NCBI GenBank assembly: GCA_917880885.1
Contig: OU862917.1
Coordinates: 53,924,727 to 53,988,726, forward strand
Direction: 5' to 3'
From: Limnephilus marmoratus
Taxonomy: Eukaryota; Arthropoda; Insecta; Trichoptera; Limnephilidae
Length of the DNA stretch: 64,000 nucleotides
The translations under genes and the position numbers were made by a program. The notes below the pieces were generated by a model. It worked only from the letters and a program-made list of their open reading frames with translations. It searched no databases and was not told where the DNA came from. Positions 12,816 to 22,680 of this stretch are shown here, piece after piece; the stretch's first letter is position 1; each line of letters begins with the position of its first letter.

Positions 12816-13518
12816 AGTATCTGGTCTTTTTTTCCTAATGAGAACTACGATCACAACGGAGATTCTGAAATTAATATTAATTCGTTTGGTCTTGAACAAT
12901 TTACCTTGCACCAACAATTTTGATATTTCACAACTTACATAATAATAACCATATTTTCTTAGGTAATTTAAAGTGGAATCATCTGTAATACTTAATTGTT
13001 TTAATTCCGAGCTGATTATTTTTTATCTATCCTGTACAGCTTTATCATCTAAGCATTATAAATTCTTGTAGGTTGAAAATGGATAACGTGGGTCTTTGGT
13101 ATTTTTAGTTTATCGCTCAAGAATTGGTTGTCACCAAAACTACAATTTACGAATGACGATTAAATCTTGTTACAATATATCTATTATATCTACAAATCAC
13201 TAAACTATCGTCGAAATTTACATAAATAAGTCATATTGATTATTGTAGAATAAGCGAGCTATCATAATGATTTTGTAATGCAGAAAAAATGATGTTGCAT
13301 ATTATTATTAATTAAAAATAATAATTTCGGTAGTATGTCTCGGTGTAACATCAGTTGAAAGACCTCAAGAATTGGGATTTGTTTTGATTTTTGAAGTTGG
13401 AACTGATTGGCGGAATGATTCAGACGACAATTAATAATTCACTATTTAAAATGCTTATTTCTTTCGTTATTTTTTTGTTAGATGTCGTTATTTTTTTAAC
13501 AAAAAAATATTAAATTTA
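12816..13518. other. No gene recognised
   Basis: AT-rich sequence up to the 5' LTR. It ends ...attaaattta immediately before the LTR. Confidence 0.6.
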
Positions 13519-13795
13519 TGTGGTGAACGTATGTCTTGCGGTATGAAAGAGACATGCGTGTATGAGTGAGACAGCATGAGGAACGTATAAAAGGGTGTGA
13601 TTGTTGTCTACCGTCCTCTTTGGATTATCGCTTCGTAAGAAGCACTACCTGTACCATATCTCGGAATAAACTCGCTAAGTCTACCTACGAATATTTATTG
13701 TTCAATCTCCCTGAACTGAGAGCACAATATAGAGGAATCTGGATCCATACAAAGGAGTCCAGAAAGTAATGTTGATACCGGCCACGGTCATCACA
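13519..13795 (+). repeat. 5' LTR, 277 bp
   Basis: Begins tgtggtgaacgtatgtc and ends ggccacggtcatcaca. Contains a TATA box at 13586-13593 and an aataaa polyadenylation word at 13665-13670, giving plausible U3-R-U5 order. Confidence 0.97.
13586..13593 (+). promoter_or_regulatory. LTR TATA box
   Basis: tataaaag, 72 bp upstream of the aataaa word in the same LTR. Probable core promoter for the genomic transcript; an identical box is at 17344-17351 in the 3' LTR. Confidence 0.75.
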
Positions 13796-13945
13796 TTTGG
13801 CGCAGCCGATAAAGGAACGAGAAGCAGCCAAAATCACATTTGGCGCAGCTGAAAAGGAACGAGAAGCAGTCAAATCATATCACATTTGGCGCGGTTTGAA
13901 AAGAACCACGGGCAGCCAAATTGTCACATTTGGCAGTCGAAAGAG
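13792..13945 (+). repeat. Leader repeat: four copies of the primer-site segment
   Basis: The segment cacatttggcgcagc occurs at 13792, recurs at about 13835 and 13881 (the third reads gcgcgg) and in reduced form near 13925 (cacatttggcagtcg). Spacings of the TGG start are 43, 46 and 44 bp. The first two or three units also share gaacgagaagcag. Each unit therefore carries a potential primer-binding sequence. Confidence 0.85.
13798..13815 (+). promoter_or_regulatory. Primer-binding site (Ser-tRNA-like)
   Basis: tggcgcagccgataaagg begins two bases after the LTR. TGG followed by CGCAGYCG is complementary to the 3' end expected of a serine tRNA (CGACTGCG-CCA), with one mismatch. Several insect gypsy-class elements use serine tRNA. 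The tRNA assignment is from general knowledge of that tRNA, not from a search. Confidence 0.75.
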
Positions 13946-14279
13946 GAATCCGAGATTGAGGCTACAGGGGCAACAGGCAAGAGCAGCAGATATTGGCATC
14001 CGAGGAACAGCAAGGCGCTGGTTTGGTTATTCAGTGCCGAGAATCAGGAGCATACACGTAAGGCGTGGATGGAGAAGTCCGGGTCTTCAGGAGAAGACCA
14101 GAGACCAGGTGCAGACCTCACGGAAGGCGTGCCGGGCATTTGAAGGACGACCAGGGTTCAGGAGCCAGGAGACGGTCCGCGGAAGGGCGAGATCGGAGCA
14201 GCAGCATCAAGTCAACAGAGTCGTGAGTTGAGTGCTGTTTGTAAAATTTTCTGCTTTTATTGATTGTATCTGTGTGAAG

Positions 14280-17144
14280 ATGGAAGGGGGAGAACTGCCC
14301 AGGTTTTGTCATTTGAGGGACAAACTGGAGACGTTCGTGTTGCAATACGAACAGTTCATCCTCGTTAATGATGACAAGTTAAATTCGGTAGAAAAAAAGA
14401 GAGCGGTTTTAATATCTCATTTACACACAGAGACAATAGATTTATTGATTGATTTGTGTTTTCCTAAAAAAATTACAGATATTACGGTCGAAAATTTATT
14501 GTTATTACTAGAGAATCATGTAGGTATCAAACGAAATGTTTTCAAAGAGCGCGAAATTTTTTTTGCTACGAAACAAAAAAGTTCAGAATCGGTTAATGAT
14601 TATATAGCACGGTTAAGAAATCTCGTTAGATTTTGCAAATTCGAGGACAGACTTGAATATAATTTAAAAGATGTTTTTGTCACCGGTCTTCGAGTGGGGC
14701 GTATTAAGGAGAAATTATTTGTAGAGGCTGAAAACTTTTCATTAAAAAAGGTTATAGAATGTGCTATTGCTATGGATTCATTCGAGGTAATGAATAAGCA
14801 AATTAAAACGGAAAGTGTTGATTTAGTAAATAAATTTAAAAATACATCGAACAATTTGTCACAAAAACAAAATTCGGTAGGTAAACATTTTTTTAGAACT
14901 TCGGACAAGAATGTTACATCGTACAGAGCGAGGTCAGCGGACCGAACAAAGTGTAAACATTGCGGGAATTATCACGATTCAGTAAACTGTAAATTTAAAG
15001 ACGTGTTTTGTTATAAATGCAGAGTAAAAGGGCATATTGGGAAGATATGTCGCGGTTTAAAATATAATAACATTTCTTCAGTGTTCGTAAATACGCAGGA
15101 ACATAAAAACATGTTGCGGATAAACGCAGTATATTGTGAACCAATATTGTGCAAAGTTTTAGTGAATAATGTGGAACTAAACGGTTTATTGGACACAGGG
15201 GCGGCAATTTCGATTTTAACGGACGAAGATTATGTTAAACATTTCAAACATTTGATGTTAAAACCAAAGGATTTAACCTTAATGGGTTACGCTAACTGTA
15301 AGTTAAATTTATTGGGTTGTATCTTATTAACAGTTGAATTTAACGGTTATAGGGAAATGTTAGAATTTTGCGTAGTAAAACAGGGAACAATTACGGTTCT
15401 AGGGCGTGATTTCATTAAAAAGTTTAATATTGGATTTACGGGCTTACAATCTACTTTATCCCAGGAGGGAAGTGAAAATGTTTCTCACAATATGGTTGAG
15501 AATAATACTAGTGTAATTGATAATTTAATTCGGAAATTCCCGGAGGTTTTTTCGGAGAAACTGGGTAAATTCAATAAATATAAAGGGCATTTGAAATTAA
15601 AAGAGAATGCGGAACCGAAATTCGGCAATCCGAGAAATATACCGTTTGCTTTAAAAGCAAAGGTTGAAGCGGAATTGGGCCGTTTACAATCGGAAGGTAT
15701 TTCAGTTCCGGTAAACTATAGTAAGTTTGCGTCACCAATCGTTCCAATAGAAAAAAATAATGGGGAAATAAATGAACAATCAATTTCAGCCCAGGAGGGT
15801 AGTGAAATTTTTTCTCATAGTGTTTTTGAGAATGATAGAAGTGATTTACAATCAATTTCATCCCAGGAGGGTAGTGAAATTTTTTCTCATAGTGGTTTTG
15901 ATGATGATAGAAGTGATTTACAATCAATTTCATCCCAGGAGGGTAGTGAAATTTTTTCTCATAGTGTATTTGAGAGTGGTAGAAGTAAAGTGAATAAAAA
16001 AATTCGAAAATTCCAGGAGGTTTTTTCGGAGAAAGCGGGTAGTTTTAATAAAAGTAAAGTGCAATTAGAATTAATTGGGAATGAGGAACCAGTTCACGTA
16101 GAGAATGACTTGGATACTCAAATTCTAAGTTTATTTAAAAATAACAGAGATTTACCTATAACGGAAGAAATATGGAGTAGGGTGCATATTAATTATGCGG
16201 GCCCAATTGCAAATAAATATTTTCTTGTAATTATTGACTCAACCTCAAAATGGTTAGACTGTGTAGAAGTAAAGTCTCCAAATTCGTATAACACTATTAA
16301 AATATTAAAGGGTTTATTTAGTTATTTCGGGAGTGTACAGACAATAGTTTCAGATAATGGAGCCGCTTTCATGTCAGCGGACTTCAAAGAGTTTTGTGAG
16401 ATGAATAACATCAAACATTTAACTACTCCGGTAAATCATCCACAATCAAATGGTCTAGCAGAAAACGCGGTTCGAACGTGTAAAAATTTTTTAAAAAAAA
16501 TGATGATAAGAAATAAGTTTCAGTCAGGTTATGAGGAAAAATTAGGAAATTTTTTAATTGATTACAGAAATGCACCACACTGTACAACTGGCTTAGAACC
16601 TGCAGTTGTAATGTTTGGAAGGAAACTAAGGTCAAACTTAAACAGTTTTGTACCGAGAGGGGGGAGAGATAAGGATAATAGAATTAAGAAAGAAACAAAA
16701 ATTAAAATGTTTAAATGTCAGGAAAATCAAAAATATTATTATAAAAGAAATAATAAAGAATCGGTGGGTTTTTCGATTAATCAAAAGGTAATGGTTAGAG
16801 ATTTCAGAGACCAAAACAATGATAAATGGGTACCAGGGAAAGTGTATAAACAATTAGGAAAAAAACTTTATATAATTGAGGTAAATTTAAATGGTAAAAT
16901 TATGTTTTGGAAAAGGCATTTTGATCAGTTGTCTAAATTATGTGTGTCATGGGAAAAGAAACACAGCAATCCTTATGTCGCGTCTGAGACGAAGAGACTG
17001 TCGTATGATGAATACGATGTCTCCAGCTTTGGCCTGGATGACAGTCTAATGGGTTTTTCTCCTTCTCATTCCAGCCCCAGTGATCCAGTGGCGTCAACGT
17101 CGGGAAATTGGAAGGACCGACTACGACCACGAACACACAGATGA
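14280..17144 (+). CDS. Gag-protease-(RT-deleted)-integrase polyprotein
   Basis: A single open frame of 954 residues from the ATG at 14280 (MEGGELPRFCH). The frame is open 16 codons further upstream but only from a GTG. Residues 1-220 are Gag-like. Two zinc knuckles follow: CKHCGNYHDSVNC from residue 225 (CX2CX4HX5C) and CYKCRVKGHIGKIC from 244 (CX2CX4HX4C). A retroviral-type aspartic protease has its DTGA at 305 and a later VLGRDF. Residues of about 440-500 match only the start of RT (FASPIVPIEKNNGEIN from 483) before the domain stops. Residues 501-572 are three 24-residue repeats related to the linker upstream of RT (SQEGSE). Integrase then starts directly in its core: the expected first Asp is Asn638 (HINYAGP), the second is Asp692 (SDNGAAF) and Glu728 follows 35 residues later (SNGLAENAV). 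The C-terminal domain is present. No RT motifs such as YXDD, no RNase H and no HHCC finger. Likely a non-autonomous element; the protein may still assemble particles. Confidence 0.93.
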   Translation: MEGGELPRFCHLRDKLETFVLQYEQFILVNDDKLNSVEKKRAVLISHLHTETIDLLIDLCFPKKITDITVENLLLLLENHVGIKRNVFKEREIFFATKQKSSESVNDYIARLRNLVRFCKFEDRLEYNLKDVFVTGLRVGRIKEKLFVEAENFSLKKVIECAIAMDSFEVMNKQIKTESVDLVNKFKNTSNNLSQKQNSVGKHFFRTSDKNVTSYRARSADRTKCKHCGNYHDSVNCKFKDVFCYKCRVKGHIGKICRGLKYNNISSVFVNTQEHKNMLRINAVYCEPILCKVLVNNVELNGLLDTGAAISILTDEDYVKHFKHLMLKPKDLTLMGYANCKLNLLGCILLTVEFNGYREMLEFCVVKQGTITVLGRDFIKKFNIGFTGLQSTLSQEGSENVSHNMVENNTSVIDNLIRKFPEVFSEKLGKFNKYKGHLKLKENAEPKFGNPRNIPFALKAKVEAELGRLQSEGISVPVNYSKFASPIVPIEKNNGEINEQSISAQEGSEIFSHSVFENDRSDLQSISSQEGSEIFSHSGFDDDRSDLQSISSQEGSEIFSHSVFESGRSKVNKKIRKFQEVFSEKAGSFNKSKVQLELIGNEEPVHVENDLDTQILSLFKNNRDLPITEEIWSRVHINYAGPIANKYFLVIIDSTSKWLDCVEVKSPNSYNTIKILKGLFSYFGSVQTIVSDNGAAFMSADFKEFCEMNNIKHLTTPVNHPQSNGLAENAVRTCKNFLKKMMIRNKFQSGYEEKLGNFLIDYRNAPHCTTGLEPAVVMFGRKLRSNLNSFVPRGGRDKDNRIKKETKIKMFKCQENQKYYYKRNNKESVGFSINQKVMVRDFRDQNNDKWVPGKVYKQLGKKLYIIEVNLNGKIMFWKRHFDQLSKLCVSWEKKHSNPYVASETKRLSYDEYDVSSFGLDDSLMGFSPSHSSPSDPVASTSGNWKDRLRPRTHR
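15780..15995 (+). repeat. 72-bp in-frame triplication replacing RT/RNase H
   Basis: Three direct units of 72 bp (24 codons) starting tcaatttca and containing cccaggagggtagtgaaat. Each encodes SQEGSEIFSHS or close variants. The segment just after the array (IRKFQEVFSEK) repeats the linker found before the RT stub (IRKFPEVFSEK near 15530), so the region is a duplication of the linker with the RT and RNase H coding part lost between the copies. Confidence 0.9.
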
Positions 17145-17266
17145 GTCAATGAAGGCAGCACTCAGCTCTCGACTCAACATGAATTACTTACATTGTAAAT
17201 ATTGGAATATTTTATGTATTGTAAATAATTATCAGTTCATGTTGTGTAACTGTCTTCGGATTTAAG

Positions 17267-17276
17267 TGTGGAGGGA
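17267..17276 (+). promoter_or_regulatory. Polypurine tract
   Basis: gtgtggaggga-type purine-rich sequence directly abutting the 3' LTR, in the place where plus-strand DNA synthesis is primed in LTR elements. Short and with pyrimidine interruptions. Confidence 0.6.
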
Positions 17277-17553
17277 TGTGGTGAACGTATGTCTTGCGGT
17301 ATGAAAGAGACATGCGTGTATGAGTGAGACAGCATGAGGAACGTATAAAAGGGTGTGATTGTTGTCTACCGTCCTCTTTGGATTATCGCTTCGTAAGAAG
17401 CACTACCTGTACCATATCTCGGAATAAACTCGCTAAGTCTACGTACGAATATTTATTGTTCAATCTCCCTGAACTGAGAGCACAATATAGAGGAATCTGG
17501 ATCCATACAAAGGAGTCCAGAAAGTAATGTTGATACCGGCCACGGTCATCACA
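17277..17553 (+). repeat. 3' LTR, 277 bp
   Basis: Identical to the 5' LTR except G at 17443. TATA box at 17344-17351 and aataaa at 17423-17428. Confidence 0.97.
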
Positions 17554-20061
17554 CTAAGGTGCTAATTCAAAAAGGTAAATATCTGATCGTATTTTGAAAA
17601 GCAATGATTCTGAGAAAAATATTTCTTTTATAAATACTTTCATCTCGCAAATCCTACAATTACAATATCCCGTGATTTTTCCGGTATTATTTCCGGTTTG
17701 CCCTAGTTTTATAATATAATAGAATAGAATATATTAAAACCAGTACCAGTAAATTTATATTTTAAAAACGCATCTAATAAAAATATCTCTTCAGGTAATT
17801 TTAAACAAAGTGACTTTGATTTGGACATGATTCCAAGCAATTCTCATTCGATGATTTGGTAACACTCGAAAAGAAACTATAAAATTCTAAAGCATAAATT
17901 TATCTTCTTCGGGGTCTTTGTTCACGAAGCATGCCTCAAGGACTTAAACGGTGGATGAAATAACTTTGAAGGCTGCGATACACAAAACACGGCACAATGT
18001 TGAATGTGATAAAGCCAGGAAAGCATATCGGTAGAGATCTGACATTTGGTAGCATTTTTGGATGACACTTCATCCAATTTTCACAGTGCATATTTTTGTT
18101 TAAAATTGTTAACGACTTCTTAGATTAGAACCGGTGTACCGTAATCGTTAAATCTCGTTAAAGACCATCTTTCCATTACAACAAACAGGAACTTTAATAA
18201 TATGCATTGAATAATTTTTATCGATTTGGCATGGATATTGGATTTCCACTTGTCATGGACTGCATCACGTTTGGCAGTTATCAACGTATGAATGGAGTTT
18301 ATAAACTTTTTATTCATGGCACATCTATCTGTTATTGTATATGACGTAACACCTTACATTATACGAGTACCAAGGCATTTTTTTTTAACTTTTTCTGTAA
18401 AACTTTTGTTTGCAGATTTGAGAACTATCTAACTGTACCTACGTTTTAAAATTTGCACATTACGATATTATTTCATTAGATTTTTAAGTTATGAAGCTTT
18501 TAAGTGTTCATAGTTGTCCAAAAAAAGGAAAAGATATTATAGTTTTTGAAAACTTGATTTTATAGGAATTTTTCATTCTTGTAGGTGTCATTTCTATCCT
18601 GCCGGCTGCGCCAGTGTTATGTAAAAGACAGGGTGTAGAGTTATTCAATATTCTTGTGTTCAAGATCATATTTATTATCACAAGTAGTTATCTAATGATA
18701 AATATTGCAAGAGCTGAGGTCTGTACTAGTGGAGTTCGAAAAGGCTCTGGGTTCGAAAAGGGTCGAGCGAGCAGAGCACGTACCACTGAATATAAACCTT
18801 TGACTTTTGCACTATTTTGCAGTCTCACTCTAACACTGCAGAAGTAAATCTGAAGAATTTAATATCCCACAAATTAAATTTTAATATCGGTAAAACGAGT
18901 AAACTGATAACAAATGTAAATAAATCAATTTTCTGCACTGCATCTTCCCAACTCTTTAATCTACTGTAACTACGATTATAATATGATAATTTATAAGTGA
19001 GGTGTGTTGCTCTAGGCTCACACAAAAATACTTCGTTGGAACCAAAATTTACTGAAGCATGATTAATTCTAAGTATGGTAATGGAGACATAAATATACGA
19101 GGATAAGGTGCAATATTATTTAGATTTATTAAGATAACGGTAATTTATGGAATAGATTCAAAATCATTAAAATCGTTTCAGATAGCCTCTATATCACACT
19201 CAAAGCCAACGTCCAATTTCAGGCTATAAAATTATACAACATTATGCAGACTTGCTGTAATATTATTTGGTAATCTTCACTAATTCAACTCCATTTCTGA
19301 AAAGCATGGCCTTAGCAAAGCTATTGAATATGTTTTCTAACGAGAATTAGGTGACATTTTAGATATCTTGAACATGTTTTTTCTAGAAATATGGTTTCGA
19401 AATAGGCAAATGAATAAGCTGGTTTGTGTACAACAAGAAAATTATGAACTGTTTTGCGTAAATATTTATATATTTATTAACGGACTTACGTCCAATTTAC
19501 TACAAAGTTACCCTACATTTGGATGTACCTAAGGATTGTAAGGATGAGGATGGTACATCAAAGCAAAGATAAACAGAGAAAATAGAAGTGTCAATTCAAG
19601 TCAAGACTTTGCAAAAATTAGAGTAAATATAAAATATCTTCAATTGTTTAAAGAGCGACAGAAATCATTTAAGCTTATACCAAAAAATCAAGGTCTCGTC
19701 GTGAGTTGACTATTCTACATATTCTGGACAGTGGTGAATTATAACCATAATTAGTCGAGTGCTGATTGAGGAAAAGCAGGTCTTTATTTCTGAGTCCTAT
19801 ATGAGAAGGTATATAGAATGTGATGAGTTGTAGTAATGTAGGTGAATCGATTAAACATAAAATATCGTATTATTAAATATCTTCTATTGTGATTTTAAAT
19901 TAGTTTTGCTAAATTAAAAAAAAATACATACAGTTTCGTAATCTCCCAAAAAGCGTTCATTCGAGGCGGTTCGTCAAGCATCAGCAAGTTGCCAGTACAA
20001 GAAACCTTGTATAAGAATACTTAGGACGGGTTGTTGACGGGTGGTTGACGGGTTCACAGAA
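17554..20061. other. No gene recognised
   Basis: AT-rich sequence with only short frames. Nothing I can tie to a domain or repeat family. Confidence 0.55.
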
Positions 20062-20205
20062 TCAAATTTCAAAGTTAATTTTCAAGGCATATGAGAGTTC
20101 TATTTAGGTTCTGTTATTATTTCAGTTTTGTGAAACAACTGATCAATAATGATATAATAACAGAACTTGAAAAGAACCTTTACAGAACTTGGAAATTGAC
20201 TTTCA
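20062..20205. repeat. Foldback MITE, about 60-bp arms
   Basis: The left arm (tcaaatttcaaagttaattt ... ggttctgttattat) is matched by its complement in the right arm (ataataacagaacttg ... gaaattgactttcaaattt). Arms imperfect, loop short. No TSD resolved. Confidence 0.65.
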
Positions 20206-20781
20206 AATTTGATAAGTTGTTTTAAATCTGCAAAACAACCGGTCCTTATAATATCTCCACCATAAATAACCTTTTTTATTATTTATTCTAGTTTCTGCTC
20301 TAAATTGTAATCAAAAATACTAATTTCGTTTGTATAATCAGTCTGTGTAACTCAGGCTTAATGAACTTGGATTTGCTTTGAATTTAATTGTCATTTTTAA
20401 AACTGGTATTGATTGTAAAGAATTCAAACAAACGATAAAGTACCAACCTTTTTTATTAATTTTTAACAGAAAATTATTTTTATTGCCATTTTCAAAATTG
20501 GGGCTGCAAGAATTCGTGCTATCCCTTGATTTTTCACGGGTCTGCTCTAGTAATCATAATCTATCGCTGGTCTTCGACCAAGATCATACGTCAATGCCGC
20601 TGATGCAATATATTTCGTAGATTTCAATCAATCCTGTTTTCAATTTAATATTTCTGAAAACGATAATTTGTTTGTAAAGACATTCGTTAGAATTTTATTT
20701 TCAGAACCTATAAATAACTCCACACAATCCCTATATTTTTATTAATTTCGTTAAATTTTACCAGTCAATGTCCAATATGTC

Positions 20782-21920
20782 TAGGGTTGCCATCTCTTAA
20801 ATTTGGCAACCATTTGAAAACCCCGGATTTTAGGGCCCAGAACCCAGACATGTCAACAGGTTTTTTTAAACACAGTCAGTGTAATAAAAAACAGTTGAAA
20901 GTGTCATAAATCACCTATTTATTTATTTTCAAATTAAATTTAGTCATCTTTTATCATCATTATAAATGTACCTAACAAAACAGAATCTTATTACAGTATG
21001 TTACAAATTGTTTTAGTAATCAGTTACAATTTTTTTATTCTTAAAATAAAACACAAATTATTAATGTGCTCTGTTATGAAAACAAAACCTTATTAAAATA
21101 TTAAGCCTAACAAAATTCAATTAAATTTTTAAACAAAAATCTTAAAAGTACTGAGACCATTTTAGTATTCAGTCTTACAATTTTCGAGGTAACTCTTTAA
21201 CTCAGGAATAATTATATCTTTAAATTTTTATCAGCAGCCATTTAAACAACAAAATATCTCTTAACATAATATGAACTAAATTCACTCTTCTTAAATCTTT
21301 AAGCAACAAAACTGAACCTTTTAAAAGTTTAGACTTACTGTAATATAAGTTACATTATTATTTTTTTAAGCATGCAATAATCAAAAAATATACTCATTTA
21401 TATCACCTTTAAGTTTTAATCAACAGCCATATTGTAAATTTCTTTTACGTAATAAAAACAATCATAACTTTAACTACAAAAATGAAAAGAAATTATTGCA
21501 CTCATAAGTACATTATTTGATTATCTAGCTATTAAAGCTTTTTTCTCAGCCTCTCGCCTTTTTTACTTTTCATTTTTTTGTATTTATCACTGTTTCCGAT
21601 AGCTTTTAGAATATCTTCCCTTTTTAAAAGGAATTTGTAAAAATCAATGCAGCTGTATTCTTGGAAATTGAATTTAATTTTAATTAAAGATAAATGAAAC
21701 AATGTTACTTTGTTTGAATCACTTTTATATTTGTTTAAAACCGACCGGTTTCAGAACGACCGTTCCTTCCTCAGGGCAAACGTATACGTTTGATTTTAAA
21801 TTTTAAGACTTTAAATTTTATTTTTAAAACCGGACATCAAATGAAACCCCGCCCGGACGCTCCCCGGGCGCTCTCTAAACTAGGACAAATCCGGGGAAAC
21901 CCGGACGGATGGCAACCCTA
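20782..21920. mobile_element. hAT-like non-autonomous element with gccatc TIRs
   Basis: Ends are tagggttgccatct on the left and ggatggcaaccctaa on the right, an inverted pair. Flanks aatatgtc and aataagtt agree at 6 of 8 positions, compatible with an old 8-bp duplication. The interior is AT-rich without transposase and includes a fragment with a hammerhead-like motif at 21741-21777. Confidence 0.7.
21741..21777 (-). ncRNA. Hammerhead-like motif, degenerate
   Basis: On the minus strand: gcc-CTGAGGA, stem II (aggaacg/cgttct), GAAA, then ACCGGT followed by C. One core position differs from CTGATGA. ACCGGT is self-complementary, and stem I could pair gcc with ggt. A related, more decayed copy is at 24846-24885. 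Confidence 0.35.
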
Positions 21921-22477
21921 AATAAGTTGATATTTATTCTCTTTTAAACATAGAGCTCAATTTTTGCTAAAATCTATTTTCAGAAACATTTTTAAAATGT
22001 CTTTGTGTCCGATCGGCATTTTATTTTACCTTCATTGTGTTGCATAAATGTGTTTTCTACACTAAACCTAACAGTGCGATTCGATACTATGATGCAGTGT
22101 ATAGTAAGTTATACTACAGATTCGAGTCGGAACAATTAGAGCATAAAATATAATTAAGTGTGAAAATTGCTTACGGAAGGTTGAATGTCGATTTAACAAT
22201 ACCGTTAAACAACCAATTACATTGGTACATTATTGTGAATTATGGCTGGTGACTTTTCATACTAGACTGAGAAATAAAACAGTATTAAAAAGTTACATTT
22301 TTTAAAGATACGAACATGTGGTACGCTATCCAGTTTCTATAAACGAAAATCTTTACAAACTTTCAGCATTTTTTAAATGTTTTAATTACCTAAGTTTTTT
22401 CCTAGCTTAAGTGGCCTCAGACCAGGAAATTAATGTACTCGTAATACTAGATGTTAAAAATCCGCTCCGCAGTGTTT
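21921..22477. other. No gene recognised
   Basis: AT-rich, no repeat boundary or domain seen. Confidence 0.55.
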
Positions 22478-22680
22478 TTTTCTTTAATTTCCAAACAACT
22501 TCAAATCACACCTTTAAATGAACGTACATGCAAGATCCACGTTTTTTTCTTTAATTTCTACACAATGTCAATTCAAACCTATGTATACCTACATACAAGA
22601 TTTGTATCCATGTTTATTTCTTTAATTTCTAAACAACGTCAAACCAAACCTTTAAATTTACCTACATAATATATGGTCGA
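22478..22680. repeat. Imperfect tandem repeat, about 68 bp x 3
   Basis: Three units start near tttctttaatttc (about 22480, 22547, 22617), each followed by caaac/cacaa and tcaaa...cctt words. Unit length drifts between 67 and 70 bp. The 72-codon frame here is incidental. Confidence 0.65.

Larger units (their letters stand above)
13519..17553 (+). mobile_element. Gypsy-class LTR retrotransposon lacking RT/RNase H
   Basis: A 4035-bp element: 277-bp LTR (TG...CA), primer-binding site, leader, one 954-codon Gag-protease-integrase frame, polypurine tract, 277-bp LTR. The LTRs differ at one position (C at 13685, G at 17443), so the copy is young. The class is inferred from domain order (Gag with two zinc knuckles, aspartic protease, a stub of RT, DD35E integrase) and from the Ser-tRNA-like primer site. 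No flanking target duplication is evident (taaattta before, ctaaggtg after). RT, RNase H and the integrase zinc-binding region are missing, so mobility would need enzymes from a relative. Confidence 0.95.

Noticed and set aside
13566..14231. 67- to 144-codon frames in the 5' LTR and leader
   Set aside because: They lie in LTR and non-coding leader; the LTR frame recurs identically in the 3' LTR, and the leader frame follows the primer-site repeats.
14232..14279. Upstream start for the polyprotein at 14232
   Set aside because: The codon is GTG; the first ATG in frame is at 14280, followed by a Gag-like N-terminus.
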